From contig CAMEVC010000007.1 of NCBI GenBank assembly GCA_945939115.1, positions 20,302 to 84,301 on the forward strand: a stretch of DNA of 64,000 bases. Reading direction: 5' to 3'. Positions within the stretch are counted from its first letter, which is position 1; each line of letters starts with the position of its first letter. The stretch is from an uncultured Eubacterium sp. Lineage in GTDB: Bacteria; Bacillota; Clostridia; Lachnospirales; Lachnospiraceae. A program made the translations under genes and the position numbers. Shown here piece by piece: positions 46,528 through 55,156 of the stretch. Under the pieces are notes generated by a model. It saw only the letters and a program-made list of their open reading frames with translations. It was not told where the DNA came from and searched no databases.

Positions 46528-47175
46528 ATGAAAATTAATGAATTGTACGATTTAGATCATACATTGGCTAAGTCTTATTTAGAGCAATATACATACCCAT
46601 GGGAAGCATTAAAAGGAATTAAGGATTTCATTCTTTCTATTGGGCCTACGCTGGGGGATGAATACGAAGAGGTTCAACCACAGGTGTGGGTGCATAAGAC
46701 TGCAAAGGTATTTTCATCAGCTTACCTTGGCGCTCCATGTATCATTGGTGCAAATACAGAAGTACGTCATTGTGCTTTTATTCGTGGTTCAGCCTTGGTT
46801 GGAGAAAACTGTGTGGTTGGTAATTCTGTGGAATTGAAGAACGTTATTCTTTTTGATAATGTTCAGACCCCTCATTACAACTATGTTGGTGATTCAATCC
46901 TTGGATACAAGTCTCATATGGGAGCTGGATCAATTACTTCCAATGTAAAGTCAGATAAGACGCTCATTATTGTAAATAAGGAATTTGAAACAGGCCTAAA
47001 GAAAATGGGTGCTATGCTTGGCGACTATGTAGAGGTTGGATGCAATTCTGTATTGAATCCAGGAACAGTCATCGGTAGACATTGCAATATTTATCCTACT
47101 TCTTGTGTGAGAGGGTATATCGAAGAAAACAGCATCTGGAAGAACGATGGAAAGGTAGTAAAGAAACATGGGTAA
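46528..47175 (+). CDS. Left-handed beta-helix acyltransferase (GlmU acetyltransferase-like)
   Basis: 215 residues. Hexapeptide repeats begin near residue 60 (VFSSAYLGAPCIIGANTEV) and run to about 200, with a GlmU-like interior segment (GDSILGYKSHMGAGSITSN). It lacks a GlmU uridylyltransferase domain. Between glmS and glmM it most likely acetylates glucosamine-1-phosphate; a separate pyrophosphorylase is then needed, and a fragment of a nucleotidyltransferase is found at 63616. It overlaps glmM by eight bases. Confidence 0.85.
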   Translation: MKINELYDLDHTLAKSYLEQYTYPWEALKGIKDFILSIGPTLGDEYEEVQPQVWVHKTAKVFSSAYLGAPCIIGANTEVRHCAFIRGSALVGENCVVGNSVELKNVILFDNVQTPHYNYVGDSILGYKSHMGAGSITSNVKSDKTLIIVNKEFETGLKKMGAMLGDYVEVGCNSVLNPGTVIGRHCNIYPTSCVRGYIEENSIWKNDGKVVKKHG

Positions 47176-48505
47176 GTACTTTGGAACGGATGGCTTCAGA
47201 GGTGAAGCTAATAAAGGTTTGACAGCAGACCACGCATACAAGATTGGTAGATTCCTGGGATGGTATTACAGCCAGAATGGGAAGAAAGCAAAAATCGTTA
47301 TTGGTAAGGATACACGTAGAAGCAGCTACATGTTCGAATACAGCCTTGTTGGTGGAATTGTTGCTTCCGGTGCTGATGCATATCTGATGCATGTTACTAC
47401 AACTCCATCTGTTGCCTATATCGCAAGAGTGGATGAGTTCGATTGTGGAATCATGATTTCTGCTAGCCATAATCCTTATTACGACAATGGAATCAAGCTT
47501 ATCAATGGCAAGGGCGAAAAGATGGATGAAGCCACAATTGCAGAAGTTGAGAAGTACCTGGATGGTGAGTTTAACATTTCCTTTGCGGAAAGGGAGAACA
47601 TCGGCTGCACTGTTGATTATGTGAGCGGAAGAAACAGATACGTTGGCTATCTGATTAGTCTTGGTGTGTATTCCTTCCGTGGTATTAAGGTAGCTCTTGA
47701 TTGCGCAAATGGAGCAAGCTGGAATATCGCAAAGTCTGTGTTCGATGCTTTGGGAGCAAAGACACTGGTGATTAACAATCAGCCTGATGGCTTGAATATA
47801 AATATGAATGCGGGGTCCACACACATCGAGGGATTACAGAAGTTTGTAGTCGAAAACGGATGCGATGTTGGATTTGCTTATGACGGTGATGCTGACCGTT
47901 GTCTTTGCGTAGATGAAAAGGGAAATGTCATCACTGGTGACCATATCCTCTACATCTATGGAAGATACATGAAAGATAGAGACAAGCTTGTCGGTAATAA
48001 AGTCGTCACTACAGTCATGAGCAACTTTGGATTGTACAAAGCCTTCGATGAACTTGGAATCGGCTATGAAAAGACAAAAGTCGGTGACAAGTATGTCTAC
48101 GAGAATATGAAGGAAAACGGATACAACATCGGCGGAGAACAGTCCGGTCATATCATCTTCTCCAAATACGCTTCTACCGGTGATGGCATTTTGACATCTC
48201 TTAAGATGATGCAGGTCATGATCGGCAGAAAGAAAAAGTTGAGTGAATTGAGTGATGGCTTCACTATGTACCCTCAGGTTCTTGAAAATGTCAGAGTGGT
48301 GGATAAGAAGGCTGCTCAGGCAGATGTCGAGGTGAGGGCAGCGATAAAAGAAGTTGAAGAGATGCTCGGAGACAAAGGTAGGATTCTTGTCAGGGAGAGT
48401 GGCACTGAACCTGTTGTCAGAGTAATGGTTGAAGCTGAAACAACTGAAGTTTGCCAGGAGATGGTAAATAGGGTTGTTGAGGTAATGAAGAGAAAAGGGT
48501 TGTAA
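47168..48505 (+). CDS. glmM: Phosphoglucosamine mutase
   Basis: Converts glucosamine-6-phosphate to the 1-phosphate. 445 residues. Phosphoserine loop ISASHNPYYDNGIKL (about 97-111), metal loop DGDADRCLCV, sugar-binding GGEQSGHIIF and the C-terminal phosphate site RESGTEPVVRVM are intact. A very similar second copy from a GC-richer source is at 61285-62670. Confidence 0.96.
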   Translation: MGKYFGTDGFRGEANKGLTADHAYKIGRFLGWYYSQNGKKAKIVIGKDTRRSSYMFEYSLVGGIVASGADAYLMHVTTTPSVAYIARVDEFDCGIMISASHNPYYDNGIKLINGKGEKMDEATIAEVEKYLDGEFNISFAERENIGCTVDYVSGRNRYVGYLISLGVYSFRGIKVALDCANGASWNIAKSVFDALGAKTLVINNQPDGLNINMNAGSTHIEGLQKFVVENGCDVGFAYDGDADRCLCVDEKGNVITGDHILYIYGRYMKDRDKLVGNKVVTTVMSNFGLYKAFDELGIGYEKTKVGDKYVYENMKENGYNIGGEQSGHIIFSKYASTGDGILTSLKMMQVMIGRKKKLSELSDGFTMYPQVLENVRVVDKKAAQADVEVRAAIKEVEEMLGDKGRILVRESGTEPVVRVMVEAETTEVCQEMVNRVVEVMKRKGL

Positions 48506-48582
48506 GGTCTTAGAGCAAGGGATAGGCATTTGTTTATGTAATTAAGGTTTGTCTTGCCATTTAGGTATGTGAGGAAAAGGAT

Positions 48583-49659
48583 ATGAAATTAAGTGTCATA
48601 GGACTCAGAGGTTTTCCTATGATTGAGGGCGGAGTTGAAAAACATTGCGAATCATTATACCCGAGATTAAAGGAAGATATTGATGTAACAGTGTATAGAA
48701 GAAAACCGTATGTGAAATCAAATGGGTCTTATGACCATATTTCTTTTATCGATTTGCCTTCAACAAAAATTAAAGGTTTTGAGCCATTTTTTCATTCATT
48801 TATATCTTCTATTTCTGTTCTGTTAAAGAAACCTGATGTAGTTCATTATCACAATATTGGCCCTGCACTATTTAGCCCTATTGTAAAATTAAGAAATATC
48901 CCTGTGGTAGTTACATATCACAGCCCTAACTATGAGCATAAAAAATGGGGATTTTTTGCAAAAGGGCTGTTAAAGTTTTCTGAAAAAGTGGCTTTAAAAA
49001 ACGCAGATAAGATTATATTTGTTAACAGGTTTCAAATGGATAAATATGAAGAAGATATAAGAAATAAATCTGTATTTATCCCTAATGGAATAAATGATTT
49101 GCCCATTTCCTATAATACAAATTATTTAGAGGAAATAGGAGTAGAACCTGGAAAGTATATTCTAAGCGTAGGTAGAATTACACCGGAAAAAGGATTTGAC
49201 ACTCTTATCAAGGCTTATAAATTAGCTGAAAAAAATGATTATAAGCTTGTAATTGCTGGCGGCGTTGAATTTGAAAACGGATATAAGAAACAACTCGACG
49301 ATTTGAGCAAAGGTGAAAATGTTATTTTTACCGGATACACTTTCGGTGATAATTTGCATCAACTCTATACCCACGCAGGATTGTTTGTTCTTGCATCTAA
49401 TAATGAGGGCTTTCCACTTGTATTGTTGGAAGCTATGAAATATGGATTAGATGTATTAGTATCTGATATTCCTGCTACGCATTTAGTCGATTTGAATAAT
49501 GACGATTATTTTCCAAGGGGAGATTTCGAGTGTCTTGCCAAACTGATAAGCCAAAGAACGAAAGAATCAATGAAGAGAAACTACGACTTGAGTAGATATG
49601 ACTGGAACAAAATTGCTGACATTATGTCCGAATTGTTTCGAGACGTTACGAGGAAATAA
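48583..49659 (+). CDS. Family 4 glycosyltransferase
   Basis: 358 residues, GT-B fold. N-terminal GLRGFPMIEGGVEKHCESL resembles the rhamnosyl/galactosyltransferase-type opening of polysaccharide GT4 enzymes; the donor domain has SVGRITPEKGFDTLI and the E-x7-E motif in NNEGFPLVLLEAM. Transfers a sugar from a nucleotide donor to the growing lipid-linked repeat unit at the cytoplasmic membrane face. The next gene starts at the base after its stop. Confidence 0.92.
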   Translation: MKLSVIGLRGFPMIEGGVEKHCESLYPRLKEDIDVTVYRRKPYVKSNGSYDHISFIDLPSTKIKGFEPFFHSFISSISVLLKKPDVVHYHNIGPALFSPIVKLRNIPVVVTYHSPNYEHKKWGFFAKGLLKFSEKVALKNADKIIFVNRFQMDKYEEDIRNKSVFIPNGINDLPISYNTNYLEEIGVEPGKYILSVGRITPEKGFDTLIKAYKLAEKNDYKLVIAGGVEFENGYKKQLDDLSKGENVIFTGYTFGDNLHQLYTHAGLFVLASNNEGFPLVLLEAMKYGLDVLVSDIPATHLVDLNNDDYFPRGDFECLAKLISQRTKESMKRNYDLSRYDWNKIADIMSELFRDVTRK

Positions 49660-50760
49660 ATGATAAGAATTTTACAATGTGTGAATATCATGGATAGAGC
49701 CGGATTGGAAAACATGCTCATGAACTACTATAGAAATATAGATAGAACCAAAATCCAATTTGATTTCTTAACTCATAGAGAAGAAAAAGGCGCATATGAG
49801 GACGAAATAATTAGTATGGGTGGTAAAGTATACCATGCACCAAGATTGTATCCTCAGAATTACCCACTCTATTTTAAGTGGATGAAGTATTTCTTTACAA
49901 AACATCCAGAATATAAAATTGTTCATTCACATATTGATGCAATGAGCTATTTTCCACTATTGGCAGCCAAGAAGGCTGGTGTACCAATAAGAATAGCTCA
50001 CAGCCACAGCTCAAAATTGGATAGAGATATTAAGTTGCCTATAAAGTATTTTGCCTTAAAAAAACTTCCATTTGTATCAAATGTATATTGCGCATGTGGC
50101 CAAAAAGCAGGGAAATTCATGTTTGGCAGCCGACGGTTTTCTGTTATTCATAATGCGATAGATTTACAAAAATTTTCTTATGATGAATTAAAAAGAAAAT
50201 CAAAGCGTGATGAACTAGATATAGAGGGAGACATATTTGTTATTGGACATGTTGGAAGATACTGCTATATTAAGAATCAGCTGTTCTTAATTGATGTTTT
50301 TTCTAAAGTCCTTCAAGAAAGGCAAAATTGCATGCTCTTATTAATCGGTAATGGCCCAGATGAAGCTAAAATAAAATTGAAAATCAATACCTTGGGTATC
50401 AACGATAAAGTTAGGCTGCTCAAAAATAGAGACGATGTAAATGAATTATATCAAGTTATGGATGTTTTTGTGATGCCATCATTGTTTGAAGGGCTGCCGG
50501 TAGTTGGAGTAGAGGCTCAGGCAAATGGATTGCCGTGTATTTTATCTAATCAGATATCAAATGAAGTTATTCTCTCTGACTGTGTACAAATGCTTGATTT
50601 AGAAGCAGGAATAAGTGCATGGAAAAATGCGATAATGTCTGCTAATTCTAAAAGAAGTTTGGATTCGATTAATCAGTTAGAAGTAAATGGGTACAATGTG
50701 GTACGGGAATCAAAGAAATTATCCGAATATTACAATTCGCTACTGAAAGGAGTAGATTAA
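49660..50760 (+). CDS. Family 4 glycosyltransferase (EpsF-like)
   Basis: 366 residues, GT-B fold. N-terminal LQCVNIMDRAGLENMLMNYY is typical of EpsF/CapM-type enzymes; donor domain with GHVGRYCYIKNQLFLID and the E-x7-E pattern in FEGLPVVGVEAQ. Forms one linkage of the repeat unit; sugar unknown. Two bases before the next GT. Confidence 0.92.
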   Translation: MIRILQCVNIMDRAGLENMLMNYYRNIDRTKIQFDFLTHREEKGAYEDEIISMGGKVYHAPRLYPQNYPLYFKWMKYFFTKHPEYKIVHSHIDAMSYFPLLAAKKAGVPIRIAHSHSSKLDRDIKLPIKYFALKKLPFVSNVYCACGQKAGKFMFGSRRFSVIHNAIDLQKFSYDELKRKSKRDELDIEGDIFVIGHVGRYCYIKNQLFLIDVFSKVLQERQNCMLLLIGNGPDEAKIKLKINTLGINDKVRLLKNRDDVNELYQVMDVFVMPSLFEGLPVVGVEAQANGLPCILSNQISNEVILSDCVQMLDLEAGISAWKNAIMSANSKRSLDSINQLEVNGYNVVRESKKLSEYYNSLLKGVD

Positions 50761-50761
50761 G

Positions 50762-51646
50762 ATGGAACCATTGACGATAATCACACCAACGTATAATCGC
50801 GCTGATTTAATAGCGAATTTGTATAGTTCATTAGAAAATCAAACAAATAAACATTTCTGTTGGATGATTGTCGATGATGGAAGCACTGATAATACTTTTG
50901 AAGTCGTAAGTAAGTTTAAAGACGTTGCATCTTTTGAAGTGCTCTATTTGCAAAAGACTAATGGAGGGAAACACACCGCTTTGAATTTTGGAATTAAAGA
51001 GATTAACACTGAACTTACGTTTATAGTAGATAGTGACGATACTCTAACAGAAGATGCGGTGCAGAATATAATAGCGGTACACGGAAAATATAAAAACCAA
51101 AATAAGATTAGCTCATATACTTTTTTAAAGGGCGCAAATAGCAAAAGCCCCATAGTCCCAATAGAAAAGAATGAGTTCATTGAGAATTATATAAAATATA
51201 GAATTAAAAATAATCGACCAGGAGATATGGCTGAAGTGTTTAAAACAAAGTATCTAAAGGAATACCCTTTTCCTGAATTTCCTGGAGAGAAGTTTATTAG
51301 CGAGGATGTTGTTTGGATTGAAATTGGAAAAGTTTCAGATGCAGTATATATTAATAAAGTGATTTATATTTGTGAATATTTACAAGGTGGCTTGACAAGC
51401 AATGATAAAAAGATGAAATTTGCTTCTCCTTTGGGTTCTATGCTTAGAGGAAAGCGATTAATGTCTAAAGAGTGTGGTTTGAGGGAAAATATAAGAGGGG
51501 CTATTATTTATTGTTGTTATAAAAAAGAAGTGAGACAGGTTTTACCTCATATATTAATTGTAGAAGATATCAGAGACAAATTCCTCTTGCTGTTGGTAAC
51601 CCCGTTGGCTATTTATTTTTATAGAAAATGGAGACATAATAAATGA
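50762..51646 (+). CDS. Family 2 glycosyltransferase
   Basis: 294 residues, GT-A fold. VDDGSTDNTFEV (about 36-47) and IVDSDDTLTEDA (about 85-96) are the nucleotide- and metal-binding motifs. The C-terminus ends in a short hydrophobic segment that may sit on the membrane. ATGA overlap with the following gene. Confidence 0.92.
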   Translation: MEPLTIITPTYNRADLIANLYSSLENQTNKHFCWMIVDDGSTDNTFEVVSKFKDVASFEVLYLQKTNGGKHTALNFGIKEINTELTFIVDSDDTLTEDAVQNIIAVHGKYKNQNKISSYTFLKGANSKSPIVPIEKNEFIENYIKYRIKNNRPGDMAEVFKTKYLKEYPFPEFPGEKFISEDVVWIEIGKVSDAVYINKVIYICEYLQGGLTSNDKKMKFASPLGSMLRGKRLMSKECGLRENIRGAIIYCCYKKEVRQVLPHILIVEDIRDKFLLLLVTPLAIYFYRKWRHNK

Positions 51647-52404
51647 CAGAATGCTGCAAAGAAATCCCGCATATAATTCATTACTTTTGGTTTGGAAATA
51701 ATGAAAAGCCAAGAATCGTACTGGACTGTATCGATTCGTGGAAAAAATTTTTTCCGGGATGGAAGATTATTGAGTGGAATGAGGATAATTATAATATAGA
51801 TAAATCAAGTTATATGAAAGAAGCATACTCACAGAGAAAATGGGCATTTGTCTCAGATTATGCGAGGTTTGATGTTCTTTATGAATATGGTGGGATTTAT
51901 CTTGATGTCGATGTTGAGTTTGTAGAAAAATTACCTGAGTCTTTTTTGCAAGAAGGGCCTTTCACCGGTTTTGAGCATACTGGCATTGTTGCACCTGGAT
52001 TGATATTTGCTGTATATCCAAAACATCCGTTCATCAAAGAAGTAATTGAAATGTTTAATAACTCGTCGTTTAAAAAGAATTCCGATGGCACTTTTTTAAC
52101 TGTTAATATGCAACTAACTAATTTAATGAAAAAAAATGGGTTAAAAACAAACAATCAATTACAGACGGTTTGCGGAATAACGATTTATCCATCTGAGTTT
52201 TTCTGTGGATACAATACTGATATTAGAGAACCAGAGTTTACGTCAAATACTATAAGTTGGCATCACTATTTAGGAAGTTGGCAGAAAAAGAGTTTAAAGG
52301 TAAAACTTCAAGATCTCCTAAAAAAGATGATTGGCGTCAAATGTTATAAATGGATAGTTATGTTTAAGCGGAAACATACTAGAAGTATGTGGAATCAGGA
52401 GTAA
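51643..52404 (+). CDS. GT32-type glycosyltransferase
   Basis: 253 residues. IPHIIHYFWFGNNEKP at the N-terminus and KWAFVSDYARFDVLYEYGGIY then LDVDVEF, the DxD motif, are the hallmarks of GT32 (OCH1/capsular) transferases. Donor often UDP-hexose. Translationally coupled to the previous GT. Confidence 0.9.
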   Translation: MTECCKEIPHIIHYFWFGNNEKPRIVLDCIDSWKKFFPGWKIIEWNEDNYNIDKSSYMKEAYSQRKWAFVSDYARFDVLYEYGGIYLDVDVEFVEKLPESFLQEGPFTGFEHTGIVAPGLIFAVYPKHPFIKEVIEMFNNSSFKKNSDGTFLTVNMQLTNLMKKNGLKTNNQLQTVCGITIYPSEFFCGYNTDIREPEFTSNTISWHHYLGSWQKKSLKVKLQDLLKKMIGVKCYKWIVMFKRKHTRSMWNQE

Positions 52405-52407
52405 TAA

Positions 52408-52944
52408 GTGAAATTTGTCAGTTATATAAAATCTAAAGTAAGAGGTACATTGTATCTTCCCAAGTTAATAAAAGAAGGATTGAGTGTCGGTAAAAATTTT
52501 AACGCAATGGAAGGAGTGATAATTGATCCGGGTCATTGTTGGTTAATAGAAATAGGCGATAATGTCACACTTGCACCTAGAGTACATATTCTTGCTCATG
52601 ACGCAAGTATGAAAAAACATATTGGATATGCCAAGATAGGTAAAGTTGTCATCGGGAACAATGTATTTATTGGAGCTGGAACGATAGTGTTGCCCAATGT
52701 ACATATTGCAGATAATACGATTGTAGGTGCTGGAAGTGTTGTTTCAAAATCAATCGAATCAGGGGTTTATGTTGGAAATCCATGCAAAAAAATATTTGAT
52801 TATGATGAATGGATTGAGCAGGTTAAATCGGACATTAACAATAGTCCTGTCTTTGATGATACTTATAAGATAGATGCGATAACCGATGAGAAGAAAAGTG
52901 AAATGAAAATGAAATTAGAAAAGACGCGTGGGTATATAGTTTGA
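52408..52944 (+). CDS. Hexapeptide O-acetyltransferase
   Basis: 178 residues from a GTG start preceded by CAGGAG. Left-handed beta-helix repeats at about 50-130, with the catalytic-type His in ILAHDAS and IGAGTIVLPNVHIADNTIVG of the NodL/WcaF class. It likely acetylates a sugar of the repeat unit in the cytoplasm. Confidence 0.87.
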   Translation: MKFVSYIKSKVRGTLYLPKLIKEGLSVGKNFNAMEGVIIDPGHCWLIEIGDNVTLAPRVHILAHDASMKKHIGYAKIGKVVIGNNVFIGAGTIVLPNVHIADNTIVGAGSVVSKSIESGVYVGNPCKKIFDYDEWIEQVKSDINNSPVFDDTYKIDAITDEKKSEMKMKLEKTRGYIV

Positions 52945-52998
52945 TTGTTTTAAAGGTAATAGCTCCCACATTTTATGTGTATGTAGAGGAAGAATTGC

Positions 52999-54183
52999 AT
53001 GAAATTCAAAATAAGTAACGGAAGATTTTTTTTATATTTTGTTATGATACCTTACTTGAAACCATATAATATTACACTCATTCCAAGCATTGATGCAGTT
53101 TTCAAAGTGTGGAAAGTAATTGCGTCATTGGTCATTATCTATTTCTTTTTCAGAAATAGACCAAAAATGACTAAATCGATCATCTCATTTTACTCTTTTT
53201 TGATAGTTTGGTTTGTATCACTATTAATAAATAATGGACCTATTGGAGAATTTGTTAATAATATTATGTCCATAGTTGGAGTGAAAATGCTATTTGATTC
53301 TAATAAAAAGAAAAAATACTTTAAAGAAGGAATTGTTGATGTTCTTTACAATATTTCCTGGATTTGTATAGTTCTAAATTTGATCACCGTTATAATGGGA
53401 TATCCTTTTGGCGCTGCAGGAATGAAACTTGATGATAATGCTAATTTCTTAGGTGGAGATAATTATTCAGCTTTTATTTTGATTACTTTTTGCGGATTCA
53501 TCTTTTTCCACGATGAAAAAAAATATAATAAAATAACTATTAGAAGTTGGATAGTAGCTCTGATGAGTATTGCTTCACTTATAATTACATTTTCTGTCAT
53601 GGGTATTTTAGCACATTTGTTCTTGTTCTTATCGGTCATGATTAAGAATAGGGAAATTCAGAAAAAAATATTTAGGTGGCAAAATGTTGTAATTGTTGGT
53701 GCAGTTATATTTGCTGGAGTGTCATTTTTTCATTTAGATAAATTGCTTGCATCGTTGCTTCTGGGCTTAGATAAGGTTGGGTTTAATGGAAGAAAATTGA
53801 TATGGCCAATGGCGGTGGAAGCAATTGCTAAGAAACCGTTTTTGGGATATGGCGGGGTAACAAAGGAATTAGCCCAGACATGGTTTTTAGCTGGTGCAAA
53901 CCATACACATAATATTTTATTGGAATATCCTTTTAGTACAGGAATTATAGGAACCTTCTTTTTCTTATTCTATTTAGCTAGTGTGCTAAAAAATACTAAG
54001 AAATCAACAAGAAGAGACAGAGGCATGCGCCTTTTATTATGTACTTTGTCGGCCTATATTTTTTGTGGGATTATGGATTTTTATATTGGAATGATAAATA
54101 TATATTTGCTATTGGAAATGATTAATGTCTTTAAAAAAGATTTTTTTGTTGATTCTTTAATGAAGACAAGAGGGAGTTATTAA
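52999..54183 (+). CDS. O-antigen polymerase/ligase-like membrane protein (Wzy)
   Basis: 394 residues, about ten membrane helices. A large loop near 280-310 contains GYGGVTKELAQTWFLAGANHTHN followed by a membrane run, the Wzy/WaaL-type motif where NxxH-like residues sit. It would link repeat units on the outer face after flipping. AT-rich, as usual for Wzy genes. One-base overlap with the next gene. Confidence 0.8.
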   Translation: MKFKISNGRFFLYFVMIPYLKPYNITLIPSIDAVFKVWKVIASLVIIYFFFRNRPKMTKSIISFYSFLIVWFVSLLINNGPIGEFVNNIMSIVGVKMLFDSNKKKKYFKEGIVDVLYNISWICIVLNLITVIMGYPFGAAGMKLDDNANFLGGDNYSAFILITFCGFIFFHDEKKYNKITIRSWIVALMSIASLIITFSVMGILAHLFLFLSVMIKNREIQKKIFRWQNVVIVGAVIFAGVSFFHLDKLLASLLLGLDKVGFNGRKLIWPMAVEAIAKKPFLGYGGVTKELAQTWFLAGANHTHNILLEYPFSTGIIGTFFFLFYLASVLKNTKKSTRRDRGMRLLLCTLSAYIFCGIMDFYIGMINIYLLLEMINVFKKDFFVDSLMKTRGSY

Positions 54184-55148
54184 TGAGTGAGAGCATATGT
54201 ATTGTAATAGTTACTTATAATAGATGTGAGTATTTGATAAATTTATTGGATGCATTACTGAATCAATCTACACAACCAGAAGCAATTTTAATATTTGATA
54301 ATTTCAGTAGTGATAATACCATTCAAAAGTTGCGAGATTTCGGACTTGATTTTATGAATACAGTGGATGTTTTGCAAGAGAGAACTACTCAGAAGGGAAG
54401 ATTTTTATATTATAGAAATGGTTTTAATTCTGGCGGATCCGGTGGCTTTTATAGTGGCATAAAGCTCGCTTCAGAAATGAACTTTGATTACATATGGTGT
54501 ATGGATGATGATGTATTACCAGATAAAGAATGCTTAGAAGTATTAATGGAAAATGTATCTGAGGATAACAGAATTGTTATTCCGACTAGAACGGACGATA
54601 AATACAAAGATTTTGCGGTTACAAAGGTAAACATGTCTAACCCTTTTATATATAAAATCACATCTAGAAAGACGTGGCTGTATAATGAAGAAATCAAAGG
54701 GGATGTTGTCGAGATAGTGGATATGCCATTTGAGGGACCGTTGATCGCAAATAGTTTAGTGAAAGAGATCGGCTTGCCCAATAAAGATTTATTTATAATA
54801 TTTGATGATAGTGAATATGCATATAGAGCAAGTAAAAAAACAAAATTGTTGTATTGCAAAAGGGCTGTTCTTCATAAACAGATTATACCTGTTGCATCGT
54901 CTGATAGTACATTCAATTGGAAGAACTATTATGGGTGGAGAAATCAATTCTGGTTTGATAAAAAATATGGCACGAATGTATTTGTAAAATTATTAAGACC
55001 ATATTTACAGTCGTTTGATTTATACTTAAGAGCGATAGTAAAAAGAAAATGGAGCAATATTAAAGTTGTTCATAGAGCTCTTCACGATGCTAATAAAAAT
55101 CTTTTTGGAAAACTGGTTGAACCAGGAACAAAAGGTGAAGATTTTTGA
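54183..55148 (+). CDS. Family 2 glycosyltransferase, galactofuranosyltransferase-like
   Basis: 321 residues. N-terminal IVIVTYNRCEYL; metal-site MDDDVLPDKECL (about 103-114); and a C-terminal NWKNYYGWRNQFWF segment typical of GlfT1/rhamnosyl-type GT2 enzymes. With glf downstream it is the best candidate for adding galactofuranose. Its stop at 55146-55148 lies 8 bases before the glycyl radical enzyme ATG, so the two are tightly linked. Confidence 0.87.
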   Translation: MSESICIVIVTYNRCEYLINLLDALLNQSTQPEAILIFDNFSSDNTIQKLRDFGLDFMNTVDVLQERTTQKGRFLYYRNGFNSGGSGGFYSGIKLASEMNFDYIWCMDDDVLPDKECLEVLMENVSEDNRIVIPTRTDDKYKDFAVTKVNMSNPFIYKITSRKTWLYNEEIKGDVVEIVDMPFEGPLIANSLVKEIGLPNKDLFIIFDDSEYAYRASKKTKLLYCKRAVLHKQIIPVASSDSTFNWKNYYGWRNQFWFDKKYGTNVFVKLLRPYLQSFDLYLRAIVKRKWSNIKVVHRALHDANKNLFGKLVEPGTKGEDF

Positions 55149-55156
55149 GGTTTAAT